This document shows, piece after piece, positions 9,101-22,550 of a DNA stretch of 64,000 bases (position 1 is the stretch's first letter; every line of letters begins with the position of its first letter). Source of the stretch: Austropuccinia psidii (taxonomy: Eukaryota > Basidiomycota > Pucciniomycetes > Pucciniales > Sphaerophragmiaceae); NCBI GenBank assembly GCA_023105745.1, contig JALGQZ010000015.1, positions 3,619,499-3,683,498 on the forward strand, in the 5' to 3' direction. A model generated the notes under the pieces. The model saw nothing but the letters and a program-made list of their open reading frames with translations. It was not told the DNA's origin and made no database searches. The translations under genes and the position numbers were made by a program.

Positions 9101-12100
9101 AGAATTATCCGGGTTTATTCAAAGCTTGGATGTTGTAACTTTTAATTCTACAACCTTTAAGTTGTGGAACTTCTAGAATCCCAAAAAATACAATTTTATA
9201 TTTTATGGCTTTGACAGCCCTTATCATAATATCAAGTAATTCATTGAAAAAAGGTCAAAGAACTGCATATATATGTAGAGAATTATAAAAATCAGAATTC
9301 TTGATTTATGATGATAGTATTGAGTAAAAATATATCAGTTTATGAAGAAATGTGAAGAAATCAATTTCAATTTTACCAAAAAACTGTAACAGCCTAGCCT
9401 TAATATTAAAAATTATATTGTTTGAAACAGTATGATATTATCATTTATAAAATGGAAATAAATCCATGATATTTAGTAAACTGGATTACTTCAAAGTATA
9501 TTACTAAACAAATTAATATAGATTGGGAAATAGATATGGTAGAACTAAGATGAAGAATTTCTAAATTAATTCAATAAATAATACAAGATTATGATATTGA
9601 GGAATTTATGTGAAAAAGTAACTTAAAAGAACAATTTTAATGCAAAAATTTATTATTTTTTTCTAAAGTTTTTTCATTTAGTGTTCAATTTAATGGTAAA
9701 AATATATAAAATAATGATAATTAATTCACATTTTCAAAGTGAATATTCCAATTGATTAAATTTAAAATCAAAAATATACTAATGGAGGTATTTATTATGT
9801 TGAAAAGATACCTCCTTCTTTATTTTCTAATATTTATACATGTGAAAAGGGAAATTTCATCTCAACTTATTAATATTTTACAGCTAGATTACCTGATCAT
9901 TGAATAATTTTACTACTTATCTCATTATTAGAGGCTTTATTTATGTATATTCAACATATCAGTCTGAAAAACTGATATTTAGTTTTTATGATTGATATTG
10001 GTTTTTAAAGTTAATATGTCAAAAGAGAACAAATTTTTACTAAGTAAGCTCACATATGATTGGCAATATGATCATTTATTGACTGAAGAATAAATGCATT
10101 ATGAATAAGAATTGGCCTCATTTCCATAAGAATAATTCCAACTGGATTTTGAAAATTAATTGAAAAATTTGAAAATTTTCTTTAACATTACTCAATATAA
10201 TACAAAAAAATGATTTATACCATTTTTCAAATATATTTCTGCCTAAAATTCTGTTCTGCTAAAGTTTACAATCCTTTTATCAAAAGTGATATGTGTAAGT
10301 TTTTTGCAGTTATTTCTTAAAGATTATTATGTAATTATTGAGAAATGAATCATTATATTAATCCAATAGTTTCTATCTCAAGCTTTAAGTCATATCTACT
10401 CAGGGCTTCTCTTGAAAAACATTCAAAAGAGTTTGTTTCATGAAGCCTTGAGATTGGTAGTAGAATTTGATCCAAATGCACATATATTAAATTTTGTATA
10501 AGAAACTAAACGATGAGCTTTCCTTCAAATTTCCTTTTTATAGCTCCTGAGATATCTAAAATTTCATGGTTGATAGCTCATCTCAAGATTATTTATCAAT
10601 TTTTTTTATATAATATTACAATTTATTTCAATACTAATAAATATTACATTGAATAATATAAATTTAATGATAAATTTTCAATTTTCCTTATAATAAGTAG
10701 TATCTCTAGAAGTAATAGCTCTTGATTAAGTTTTGATATTAATCTCTCAAGCTCAAAGTTCATATTACTTATTTGATCATCATTAATATTTCTGATTATA
10801 TGTATTCATATGTTTCTAAAGATATACAGATTCATTTGAATGTAATTGGGTATATAACAATGACAAAGACCTGCATCTTTGGTCTTTATGATAATTTTTA
10901 CCTCTTCAGAATATATATAATAGTATCGCTATCAAAATAATAGAGGTGTTAAAATTCAAAATATGATTTAAATTTTAATAAAGTAATAGATCCAAGAAAA
11001 TAATTTTTAAGTTGAGAAATCATCTTACACATAAGCTCTATTCGGAAGTGAAGAAATCATCTTAGTAAGCTTCCATACTTATTACCAATTATTTAGATAT
11101 AAAAACTACTTTAGTTATATAGTTATCTCATTGATAAAGAAAGATATCTTATTAAAAAAGGCTTTAGCTATTTTTGCGAAGCAATTTTTTTTTTGAATTT
11201 GTATCTTTCCTTTTATATTTATTTTTGATAATTTTTGGAGAGATTTTTTAACATTTCATTATAATTCCTTAAGCTTAAAACAATTTTTATTCAGGATTAG
11301 GAAGAAATGTTATAAGACTATGGTTTGAAATCTTTTTAACTCTGATAAAATCATATAAAAAAAGTTGAAACTATTTGAATATGTGCTAAATATAAGTTTA
11401 TCGAAATAAATTAAGGACGAATTGATACAAAACAAAGAAATATCAATAACTTAGAATCTTTTGGCCTGTTTCTTAGATATGTAAAAGATGGCTGTTCCTT
11501 GGAAATAAAAAAAATGAAATCTACAATTGTTGGGAACTGAATTTTGGAAAAAATGCAAATATTCTAACTTTAAATCAAATATAACCTATGCATTCTCTAG
11601 CTTATCCAGCTTAGTGGAGGAAACCTTAAAGAAGAAAAATTGAACTTAGTATACCTTCTTGAGGTTTCGTCCTTGACTTTTTTAAGTAAAATTGTGCAAT
11701 TGGGAGTTTTTTTTTGAAAAAATACAACATCAAAAAGGATGGAAGTTGCAGAGGCTTAGAATTATGAGCAAAATATTTCTTGAATTGAGCTTAATATTAT
11801 GAATCAATTTCTTGATTTTTTTCAATAAAATATATGAAAGTATTTTTTTATTTCTTAATCCCTATTTTATTTAAATCTTTCAATGAAAAATAAATTTCTG
11901 CATAAAAATAACTTTTTGTTTATTTTGATATGAAGATTCCATTTAAAATTAAATTATGAGGTCAATAGAATATCTTTCTTCAACTTAAAATGGTTTTGCT
12001 TTATAATTTTCATGTAAGAAAAACAAATTTCATAAAATTTTATTAAGAATATTAATCCCACTTATATTGACTTTTGTTTTCAGTTACTTATTGTTTCAAT

Positions 12101-13078
12101 AGCCAAATCATTGTAGAGGAAAATAAAATTAATTCAAAGCTATTTTATTTTTTTACCCCCAAATTTCAGACAGAATAAAGAGTTATTGAAATATATATTC
12201 TTATTTGATTTTGGCTGTAAGAAATTTGATTCTGATTATTCAATGATTCCAAAACTTAATTAATATTCAAAAAAACTCAATGACCAAGCTTTAAGTTTTT
12301 TGATTTTGATTTTCAAAGTCATTTATTTGAATCGAAATTATCCTAAATTTTATAGTTGAAGTGAATTTTTTCGCTCCTTATTTTACTTTTAGTTTTCTCC
12401 CAGAGAAGGATATCAATACTTTAAGGAGTAGAGATCTATCCTCCGGATTTGTCATTTGCTTGTAACTGAGCCGCTTCTACAATGAGAATTCAAGACTTCA
12501 GAGCATCTTCGGAAAATAAATTATAATTATTTATTTTAAAGCCTTTTCAAATTATTTTTCTGCATTAAAGTTTCCTTATGACCAAAAGGTTGAGTGGATC
12601 TTGTGTGTCTTACAGGTACTATTTAGTATGGAACAGTATTTTTAGCTCGAAATGAAGAGGTAACTTGAACTGAATATTAATTAAAACTCATTTTTGTGTT
12701 TTATTACTCAGTATAAATACTTGGCCTTACATGCAACAAACCTGAATGCATATTTCAATTGAAAAAAATTGCGATCTGATGGGCTCGATATATTGTCACG
12801 GTCAAATAAAATACCTATAATAATAATAATAATAATAATAATAAGAGAGCTCTTCTACGAAAAAAAACTCAACCTGAATGAATAGGATTTAATCCTGGTG
12901 AGAAGTACCAATTAGAGAAAAAAGTTTCCCTGGGAAGCAAAATTATGGAAAGAAAAATTTTTGCAGTATATAGATGCCGCGTTGTTTGCAAATGATCTGC
13001 GATTTTTTATATAAGCAACAGTTAAGGTTTTACAAAGGAATCAACAACGTGAAATTTCAATGGTCGCTTAATGTTATC
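9101..13078. other. AT-rich gene-free stretch
   Basis: About 4 kb of AT-rich DNA with stops in all frames. I see no coding region, RNA gene or clear repeat except a (TAA)n microsatellite at 12817-12844. A short imperfect inverted repeat around 9133-9170 (TTGTAACTT...AAGTTGTGG) is the only local structure seen. It is probably decayed TE sequence. Composition changes toward higher GC from about 13,000 as the DAK island begins. Confidence 0.6.
12817..12844. repeat. (TAA)n microsatellite
   Basis: About nine uninterrupted TAA units followed by GAGAGC. A simple repeat with no associated gene. Confidence 0.9.
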
Positions 13079-13423
13079 CTAGTCAGCCTTATTTCTCGTA
13101 AGGTTAAACTGTTCCACAAAGTAAAAATGGTCTGTGTTCACCTTGACAACTAACTCGTTCAGCGCATATTCGGTGAGGCATGGGTCTTTTTCTTGCAACC
13201 TGATTTATGGCGGTTGGAAAACGGATGGAAGGCATGGTATATTGGAGCAGCATATATCATAAGCGACTGATGAGAAGAGTCCACCGAAGAGAAACTGGGT
13301 CAGATTTCTATAAGATTTCGTAGCTTCTAGTAGGATGTCCGAGAATGAAGAGGTGAGTTGCTTAGACGAGTCTAGATACACCGGCTGACAGGCGAGGGTG
13401 TCTGCGCACAGTGGGCAATGCAT
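13079..13423 (-). CDS. Small unidentified host gene, probably two exons, 82 residues
   Basis: The minus strand from ATG at 13423 reads MHCPLCADTLACQPVYLDSS, then FSDILLEATKSYRNLTQ. With no splicing the frame meets TAA at 13205-13207, yet the same frame continues downstream as a well-formed protein (LTEYALNELVVKVNTDHFYF) to TAG at 13079-13081. Removing 13200-13295 (GT at 13295, AG at 13201-13200, 96 nt) joins the two parts in phase and gives 82 residues. The donor GTTTCT is weak. A CPLC pair near the N-terminus might bind a metal. I do not recognise the family. Composition matches the adjacent DAK gene, and it is divergently oriented from it. Confidence 0.5.
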
Positions 13424-13719
13424 GATCAGGCTTTGAGTGATGGGGTAGGGCTAGCTTGGTGGGGCGGTGATGACGTCATGAGCGAGATGACCAGTGCTCG
13501 AAACGAAAAGTAAATGAGGAATTTAGAACAAGAGAACACGGTACAGTGGATTTAATGCGACAGCCAATTGTGAAACCGAGTGAGAGGGTAAATCTAAGGA
13601 AAACTTGAAAGAAACTTCTCCAAGAACGATTGGTTGCCTCAGATACTGCCGGATTTATCGAGATTCAGGTTTCAACTTTCAGCCTTCCAAAGGAAAAGAA
13701 ATCGTTTCGTGATTGAAGG
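13424..13719. promoter_or_regulatory. Shared divergent promoter region with CRE-like palindrome
   Basis: Less than 300 bp separates the start codons of the small minus-strand gene and the plus-strand DAK gene. The gap is GC-richer than the surroundings. It contains the perfect palindrome TGACGTCA at 13471-13478, the cAMP-response/ATF-type bZIP site in fungi and animals. That it is used is inferred from position only. No clear TATA box was seen. Confidence 0.45.
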
Positions 13720-16700
13720 ATGTCTAACCACAAAAGTGAGTCTTCCTTGATCGATAGCCTGACGATTTCATTGAGAAAGTTACTCATCGATTGCTTCTTC
13801 GTTTGGATATCGTAGGCAAGCTGATTACTGACAGCAAGACCTTAGTAAACGATTCCCTTCAGGGACTGGCCTACCTCAACCCTCATCTGGAGTTGGATCA
13901 AGCCAATCGCAGTAAGTAGCGTTCTGGTCGGCGAAATCTTGCTTTTCGAAATTTCGAGATACAGATTCCTTAAACGATAACACTGCCTTTTGATTCCCGG
14001 GTCCCTTCCTGAATTCAGTAATCAGCTTGAAAGAACCCAACCCAACTCGTTGTCATCTTTTGTGTGGAGGTGGCAGCGGACATGAACCAAGTCACGCTGG
14101 TTTTGTTGGCCAAGGGTATGGAATTTGTGTGGTCTTGGAATCATCAAGCTCGCCAGAAAGCTTTGTGATCATGAGCTAATAGGATCGAGTTTTATCTTGA
14201 TTTGATTTTATCTTAGTATGCTTTCAGTAGCTGTTTGCGGCAATATCTTTGCTTCACCAAGTAGCCAGCAAGTTACCCATGGTCTCCGTACAATCAAGGA
14301 TACTAAAGGGTTTGTTTTTCTTTGGTCTAGAAATATCAAAATTGGAATGTCCGTTGGCTTAACTTACTGTGAACATATCATTATGCGCTACTAATAGTAT
14401 ATTGATGGTAGTTAAAAACTATACTGGCGATGTAAGCTTTTTCTTTTGCTTGGAATGTTCTTTGTGTTATTTTGCTTCATCTGTTGAAGCCCTACAGGTC
14501 ATCAATTTTGGAATCGCCAAAGAAAGATGGATTGCCCAAAATAATGTTGAGAAACTCAAAATGGTGATTGTCGGAGACGGTGTGTTTTGATGTTTAAAAG
14601 AGGAACTTTTTTTTTTTGGACTAGATTAATTACAACATACCCTCGCCTTCACTCAATTTTCAGATGTTTCTGTGGGGAAAGAGCAAGGAAAAGTAGTTGG
14701 TAGGAGAGGATTAGCTAGTACTATATTAGTGTACAAAATTGCAGGCGCCGTGGCTGCTCAAGGGTATGCTTCTCAAATTTTCAAAACTATCTTTCTTGAA
14801 TAAGTCTGCATTCATATTGCTTTCTGTCTGGTTTTGAAATTTTTGAATTTAAAGGGCTTCTCTTAGCCACTTACATGCTTTGGCCCAGTTTGTCGCTGAC
14901 CATTCAGGAACTATTGGAGTGGGATTAGATTATGTTCAGATACCGGGAAGCAGCAGGGATTACAGTTTTCTAGGGCCTGATGAAATTGAGATTGGAATGG
15001 GAATTCATGTAAGACTTCCTTCATTCTTGTGCGACAAATTCGTCCAACCATTTACCAACCTCAGCCGTTCGGCCTGTTGGGAGATTCATAGAACGAGCCA
15101 GGTTACAAACGCCAAAAGTCGACAGACCTCAATCAACTAATATCTGAGCTACTAGTTACTTTGACTTCTACAAGCGACAAAGATCGTTCTTTCATACCTT
15201 TTCGATCTTTGAATTCCTCTTCCAAGAATGAGGTTTTGGATGACGTCATCCTTTTGATCAACAATCTAGGATCAATCTCTGAGCTGGAGATGGGAGCAAT
15301 CGTTAAAGCTACTGGGTTGTGGTTGATCCAGAAGGGATTTGTTGTCCGACGGTTTGTAGATTCCTTCCTTTCATTATGATTTCTTGTTCCTTAGATTATT
15401 TTTAAAAAGAAGCGGTACTGTTTAAGTTGTAAATTTTGGCTTCGTAGGGCTATTGTCGGAAAACTAATGACCTCACTTGACATGCCTGGATTCTCGATTT
15501 CTTTATTCCTGCTTCCTCGCAAGAACGAAGATGTTAAGATTGAGGTCGTGGGAGATTCACCACTCATTATCAGCGCGGACGTGTTATTAGATTTGTTTGA
15601 TGCGCCAACAAGTTGCTCAGCTTGGAACTCTGCATATTCCTCTCAGCCTAATTTTGATGCGCTTCAGCCTCAGCCATTACAGGTAAAGCCCGAGAATTCA
15701 AAAAGTCAACAAACTTACTCACAAATAACTTCAGATAAAGACGACGTCGGGACATTGACAGGTTAGTGCAGCGCACCTAAAAATTAACAATCTTAGATCT
15801 GATCATATTCTTGACAATTTTGGGCTGGTACGTGTGGAAATAAACCTATGCCAATCAGTTGGTATTCCAGATACTATTGTCAGTGCAATAAAAGCTGCGT
15901 GTCAATCCTTGATTGCAGCTGAGCCCGAGATTACAAAGTATGATACTATGGTTGGGGATGGCGATTGTGGGTTAACTCTAAAAAGCGGTGCTGAGGGGCT
16001 CCTTCAAGCCATATCAGCAGGCAAAATTCAAGGAAGAGACATCATAGCAGATTTGCTACAGATCTCAGAAGTGGTTGACAGGGAGATGGGAGGAACCTCT
16101 GGTGGCTTTTACAGGTAGGTTTCCGTTCGGTGGCTGATCACCTAGTAAGCTCGCAACTTATTCTTTTATGGTAACATAGCATTTTCTTCAATTCATTAGC
16201 GGTTGGTAAGTACATTTAATTGCGATTCACAAAGTCATAGGCCTTACCTCAAACGCATTCTTTGGATTTAGGTGTTAGTAAAAACAAAACTAGTTCTGTA
16301 ATTGGCGCCTCAACCTGGGCAAAAGCAGTGGATGTCAGTAAATAAACTAACCACTGAATCAATTTATGTCTATTGACAGCTGAGTCCCCAGAGTTGGCTG
16401 ACATTGATCTTTTTATCAACTCTTTGTGTTCATCTGACCTCAAACAGCATGCTTTGAACACATTACTTAAATATACTCGTGCTCGACCACCGTCCCGAAC
16501 AATGATTGACCCACTATCTGCGTTTGTGCTGACCTTTTCATTAACTCCTGATGAATTTGATAAAGCGATTGAAGAGGCGAAAGCAGCGGCCGAAGCGACA
16601 ATGTATCTGGAAGCTCAAGCAGGCCGCGCGTCTTACGTGAATAAAGAGAAGGTTAAGAACTCTGAAGTACCTGATGCGGGAGCCTGGGGGGTTTGGAAAA

Positions 16701-16750
16701 TACTGGAGGGAATCGGACGAGTAACACACCCCAAGGCTGATATTTCTTAA
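13720..16750 (+). CDS. DAK1: Dihydroxyacetone kinase (ATP-dependent), 14 exons, 650 residues
   Basis: Phosphorylates dihydroxyacetone (and glyceraldehyde) with ATP in the cytosol, linking glycerol and methylglyoxal metabolism to glycolysis. Exons: 13720-13735, 13816-13911, 14019-14115, 14217-14309, 14398-14431, 14498-14579, 14664-14763, 14855-15008, 15092-15351, 15448-15761, 15871-16114, 16180-16205, 16272-16337, 16380-16750. All junctions are GT/AG and in phase, and the 1,953 nt contain no internal stop. The DhaK domain shows [42 protein letters not shown] and GMGIHNEPG; His224 of that motif is the residue expected to bind substrate covalently. The DhaL domain shows VGDGDCG (~443-449), GGTSGGFYS (~489-497), [14 protein letters not shown] and AGRASYV. 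Slightly longer than yeast DAK1. The start gives [20 protein letters not shown]. It seems functional. Confidence 0.95.
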
Positions 16751-19700
16751 TTTCAGGTTTTAGCACAGACTTTTGAGGGTCTTACTGAGTCTTGTTTGTA
16801 CGTCAAAATAGAGGAACTTCAGACATAATGAACCATTGAAGAAAGGCAAAATCATATTGGAGATACAGTAAAATTTCCAGGTGTATAGTATATGCAAGCA
16901 TGTTTGCTCCAACCTGTTCAAAGGTGGCTTGTGACTTGATCAGCCACAATTATGGCATGTCATGTCATTACAAAACTAAACTGTTTTTCCATACATAATT
17001 CTATTAGTGCGCACAGAATGCCAGTAGGCAGTTTCATTGAATGCTTCCAAAAACAGTCACAAGCACTGTACTGTAGTTTTATTTTTCTTTTTAAAATTGT
17101 AAGGCCGTAGGGAATCAAAAGAGCCACCCTACACTTCTGCAACACTTACAGCTATGATCAAATCCTTGCAAAAAAATCATTGTTTGACTAAAATTTTTCT
17201 ATGAACTTTTGACTTGAAATTTGTCTTCAAAAAAATCAAATTTTCACAAAATAATTTGTTTTCAAAATAAAACGTTTCTCATAGATATTTTTTTTTCAAA
17301 AGAATGAATTTTAACAATAGTTTATTTTTGTAAAAAAAAATTGTCCCCAAAGATTCAAAAACAAAATTTCACAGTAGAAATTTCTTTGAGAAAAAAGTTG
17401 TACACTTTAACCATGGGTACATTAATCAAATGGTAAATCTAAAATTTGTTTCCCAGAGCCAAAAAACTTTGTGATATTTTAATTTGCTTTTTTGAGGAAT
17501 TCTTTTTCATGTAATTTCCATATTTTTCACCATTTTGCACATTTTTACAGTAGTTTATCATATTTTGGAGGTGGATTCATACACATAGAGGTCAGTATAT
17601 TATTTATTAGCCATTGGAAGCTTTTTGGCCTAATTTATTTTACAATAAATATCTTAGTTCATTAAAGAATGTTTATTTTTAATGTGATTTTGCACATTTG
17701 GTACCATTTTTATGAGTTTTGCCAATATTTCATCATTTTTAGTGACTTGATTATAAAAATGAATGCTTTAATGTTTGAATTTGGAAAAGATTTGTGCTAC
17801 AGGTGAAAAAGTGGAACAAAACCCAAAAAATTTAGTTTAAAAGTGATAAATTAAATGATAAAAAAAATTTCACAATGAAGAAAGACACATTTCAATTTTA
17901 AGTAATTTTGATAATATTGGATTTTTGAAATTCAATACAAAACTCTCATTGAAATACTATAAATACTTAAAAATAATAATATATTTCAAAACAACACAAA
18001 ATTCTGGAGAAATGTATAAACTTAAATGAAAACCAATATTTATTTATCAATTAATATTCTAATTGGTATTTTATTTAAGATTTAAATATTAAAATTTGAT
18101 TTAAAATCAATTATTTTTCATTTAATCAAATTCTGTATGAAATAACATTATTTGGAGAAACAGTAATTTTTAAAAATGTTGAAAAAATAAGTAAAAATAA
18201 TTAATTTCAAATTTAGTAATATGGAAAAAACAATATTAGAAAAATTCATTGTGTTAAAAACAATCAATATTCATTAAAAAGATACTTTGAAGTTTTTCTA
18301 TAAGACTCTTGATGATAATACTTATTATTCAGAGTACTATGACTGTCCTAAAATGAGAATATAATTTATTATTACCATTAACATAAATATTATTAATATT
18401 AATAATAAAAATGAATTATATGAAAAAACCAATATTAACTAAATTTTTGATTATAATGATAATAAAAATATATGACAGAATACAATTATTCTTTTATTAT
18501 GATAAGTCATTGATAATTGTGATAAAAAAGATATCAGAACTTTAAAATATAAAATTAAATTTGGTTTGAATAAAAAAAGGTGTAAATAATAGAAAGTATT
18601 ATTAACAAACAGATTCATTACAAACTGATGTGTAATAATAACTTATGACACTAATTTCATGAAAAAACAATAAGTCAAAATTATATAATATGAATGAAAA
18701 ACTCACTTATATGATATTATTTGATGACACTATACCAGAAAAAGGTCAGAGATAGGTATGAAGTAATAAAATAAGTCAAAAAAAATGCAAAAATTAAGAA
18801 TTGAAGGATTTTTTATAGGATTTTTGGACGTTACAAAGTATCTTCAAACAAGATTTTGCAAACTAAAAGGACTATCAAAGATTATACCAATATGATAAGA
18901 TTTTGAGATTTCAAATCTATATTTATAGCCACTATAAGTGATAAACCAAAGAACAACTATTTATAATGATATAAGATGTGATTGATAAAATATGCTTCTT
19001 TGAAAGAAGTATAATACTGATTTATGGGTAAAAAACAGAAATTAAATGGATCTTTTATTCCTAGTGACACCTCTTCTGTGATCAAAGACTCTCTCAGAGG
19101 GCGTTTACTCATAAAAACTGAGAAAAAATAGCTAAAAACTCAATTTTAAATTAAAAACTCTTAATTTTTAGTTTCAATTTAAGTTGTGGGTGTCACTATT
19201 AAATTTAAGTTTATTGAAAATTAATTTAAACTTCATAATTGACAAGCTTTAATTTATAAATAATATATTTATTTTGAATTTCATTGTATGAATAACTTGA
19301 AGATGAAAATTTAAAAAATAATGTATTGATTAAAATTTTTAATTATTTTTTAAAGAAATCTCAATTTTGTTTAAGAATAATTAAATTTGGTATTTCAAAG
19401 ATTAAATGACAAAGAATATTATTCATAAAAGGTATTTTATTTGTAGCATATAAACATATAGTATCAATTTGTAATCTGTGTGAAAGTTTCCAGGAAATAC
19501 ATTAAGAAATATATTTTCTACAAGTTTTTTACTTCTCTTTTCCATTTAAAAGGTTCAATATATACTAAAAATTAGATTTTGATAAGCTTTTGATTAATTT
19601 GAATTTAATTTTGAGCTTTTTTAAGCTTAATTAAGATTTGAAGTTCTTGAAAATGTGATCAAAATACTGTGAAATGGTATTTAAGCTTTTGAATCTGCTC

Positions 19701-20009
19701 TTCCCCATTTAAATGGAGGATAAACCAATTTAAAATTCTATATTGCATAAAATTCTAATCTTAAGGGATAAAAAAGGTTGAAAATCCTCCATTTAACAAG
19801 GGAAAAACTATTTGAGTTCCTACAGAACTGAAATGTTGTTTACCCTTGAACTTTTTGCAATTTTTTCCTTCATCTCCTCTTTTGCAAGGAATTTACCTAT
19901 TCTTCTATTTAAAGCCATACCATAGATTTGAATAAGATTCTTTTGAGTCCAAAAACAATTTTTATTCTGTATGGAATATCCTATGCTTACATGTACATTC
20001 TGTAAAATT
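16751..20009. other. AT-rich gene-free stretch downstream of DAK
   Basis: About 3.3 kb, falling quickly to very high AT after 16.9 kb. The first ~100 bp are presumably the DAK 3' untranslated region. No coding region longer than ~65 codons looks real. A segment near 18296-18370 resembles the inner end of the LTRs in this window. Otherwise I see nothing. Confidence 0.6.
18296..18370 (-). repeat. Possible ancient LTR end
   Basis: The stretch TATAAGACTCTTGATGATAA followed by AGTACTATGACTGTCCTAA resembles the inner LTR ends of E1 (TACTATGAATGTCCTTA) and B (AGTACTATGTCTGTTCTTA) in the same orientation. The rest of a matching LTR could not be followed, so this may be a relic of a related family. 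Confidence 0.3.
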
Positions 20010-20088
20010 ATTTGAATCAATAATTATCTTTTGAAGGAATAATTATGTAGAATTCTTGAAGAAACTAAAAACTTAGAGAGAAAACTTG
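20010..20088 (-). repeat. B left LTR, fragment 1 of 3
   Basis: The sequence AATAATTATC...ATTCTTGAAGAAACTAAAAACTTAGAG corresponds to 40240-40300 of the right-hand B LTR. It stops at 20088 where E2 begins and resumes at 25452. Upstream of ~20010 the match to the B LTR is lost, so this end is truncated or badly diverged. Confidence 0.6.
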
Positions 20089-22062
20089 TGTGAAACTTTG
20101 AGATATGACCACATACTCAAAAAGATCACAAGAAATATTTAAAATAATTATACCTTAAAAATAATTACCTTAAAAATGCCATAAATAGGCATAAAACTTG
20201 GTTTAACTTAAATCCCAATGAAAAAACATGTGAAATAAATTACACCATTGGATTCCCCATGGTAAAATACACATATACCATTTTTATGGCATATCTGTAA
20301 AGTCAATATTTAATGAGTTATAAGTAATAATACCTTATAAAAGTCATGAATCCTTAATTACTTCAAATACCAATGAAGCAACATGTAAAATAAATGGTAC
20401 CATTGGATTTTCCATAAATATCTACACATAAAACAATTAAAAAGCTAATCTCCAAAGTCAATACTTAAAGACTTAAGCTGAATATATGCACTTTTTTGGT
20501 CAATGCATATATTCAAGGATTTTAGCTAATATCTTTTGAAATATACATGATAGAGTGATGAACCAAAAATAAAGTCACCCCTTAATTACTGTAGAAATAC
20601 AGAAATGAACTTTATTACACAAGCTATAAACAAGGTTAAAACCTGTAATGGATTATTGATTAAAATCAATAGAGATGTTGACCACTTTGTTGTGAAAGTG
20701 GTCCAAACTTAAAAAAAAAGTAGAAAGCTGGATTCTACTAGCTCATTTGTGAAGAATGATGTATTTTCTATTACAATATTCAAGGTATAATACCTTGAAA
20801 TCATGGTTTGAAGTTTAAAATATTAAATTTAAACAGAAAAGATGAGTTACAAGAAAAATCATCACAAATAAAGTTTTGATGATGTAATGAAATGCTCTTG
20901 GAAGTGTAATGAGGACAGGCCAAGCTATCAGAATTCACTCTCAGAATAGCTGTAGTGTGTATAACTTAAAGGTTATTAATGATCAAAGTTTAAGCTTAAA
21001 TTTGATCATTTAAGATCACTCACTGTAATCTTATTTTAAGCTTAACAGTCATATAGGTGATACAACTGGTGAATACTATTAGAGTATGATTAATACTAAT
21101 AAAATCCACGAAGTTTAGGCTTCTTCCAAGCCTATGATGTCATCAAAATTAGAGTTATAGTGATAACTCTAAATAATGGCATAATTATGAGGTAAGATGG
21201 TTTGATCATGATGTAATCACACCAAACCTTAAAGTATTGATCAGTTCTAGTAGAAATCATCAGTACCTGTCTACTAGAAGCCTTTTGGAATCTAGGAGGG
21301 AGGTATTTACTATAAATAGAGCTCTTTTTACTCGGTTTCCCCCTCAGACGCTTACAAAAACATTAAATCATTAAATCAAAAGGTAATCTCTTTATTCTTT
21401 ATATATAAAACCTTTATATTAAGGACCAAAGATAATCTTATTATAATCATCATCTCTGACGTGATTATTACAATTATTGAATTGTTTTGTTTAAATTTCT
21501 CTTAAAAACCTCTATTCCATGTAAAATCAACAAAAATTGTAATTTCTCTTGAAACATATTGTAAATACAATTCAAATAAGTTGTATTTACATTTTTTGGC
21601 ATAAATGTATTCAAAATTATTATATTAATCATTAAAAGTAGGTTATTTCTCTTATTATAATATTTTTTTTTCTATTATTACTTTAATAATTCTATAATCA
21701 ATATAAATAGTATTTATATTATTTTATAGCTTTAATATTAGTAATATTACTGTCATCAATTGTTTTTTATTAATAAAAAAATTTTTTTTAGGCCTTTATT
21801 ATTTGTTGGTAACAATAATAAAGTGCTTTTAAATATATTAATTATCTTATATTAATATATTTATTTATTATATTATTTTTTTATAATATAAATTATATTA
21901 TTATATTTACTTAATAATATAGTTATTTTTACGCCACAATTATAATAATTCTTTATTATTATAATTATTTTTATCTTATTTATTTCATTTATAAGGACAT
22001 TCATAGTACAATAAGTAAAATATTAGTAATTTTTACTTATTGTTTCATAGTCAAACCTGACT
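20089..22062 (+). repeat. E2 5' LTR, ~1974 bp
   Basis: It starts TGTGAAACTTTGAGATATGACC directly after the ACTTG duplication. It ends near CCTGACT at 22062, where the E1 copy has CCTTACA, so the terminal CA has been lost here. It contains the conserved TATTTACTATAAATAGAGCTC box at ~21303. Confidence 0.88.
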
Positions 22063-22550
22063 TTTGGGGGTCTGGCCATGATATTTACTCTAACAGACTT
22101 TTAAAAAGATTCTAATTGGGTTTATCCAATAATAAATTACAATTATAATGATAAGATTATATAATAATTTTATATTTATTTATTTTAAATACTATTGAGG
22201 CATTTGGAAAGAAATTGTACTGTCTTACACATGGTTTTTCACATCCTTAGACTTGAAAGAACTTTCTTTTAGTGACTCTAGTGATTAAAAAAGATATTTT
22301 ATAAATTAAAAATAGTTTTGTATTATAAATTAATTTTATACAAGAATCATATTCATTTTTTTATCTTATTCTTTAAAAATAAAAATATAAAAAAAAAAAA
22401 ATTATAAATAAAAACCAATAAAAAAAGTTATTTTTATTCATTTTAATTTCATTTCTTTATTTATTTTCATTTTTTATGTGGAAAATTGCCATATATTACC
22501 AAAAATAACACTTTTTACATAAAAGACTTATATTTATTTGTCTTTTTTAG
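22063..22550 (+). other. E2 leader with candidate primer-binding site
   Basis: It begins TTTGGGGGTCTGGCCATGA, matching the corresponding E1 sequence after its 5' LTR. The remainder is AT-rich untranslated leader ending in the pyrimidine-rich acceptor TGTCTTTTTTAG at 22550. Confidence 0.5.

Noticed and set aside
15797..15870. Alternative 35-nt DAK intron ending at 15796
   Set aside because: Too short and gives a frame with a stop; the acceptor at 15870 restores the frame with a 109-nt intron.
16249..16461. Minus-strand ORF opposite the last DAK exons
   Set aside because: Shadow of coding sequence; DAK exon structure explains the region fully.
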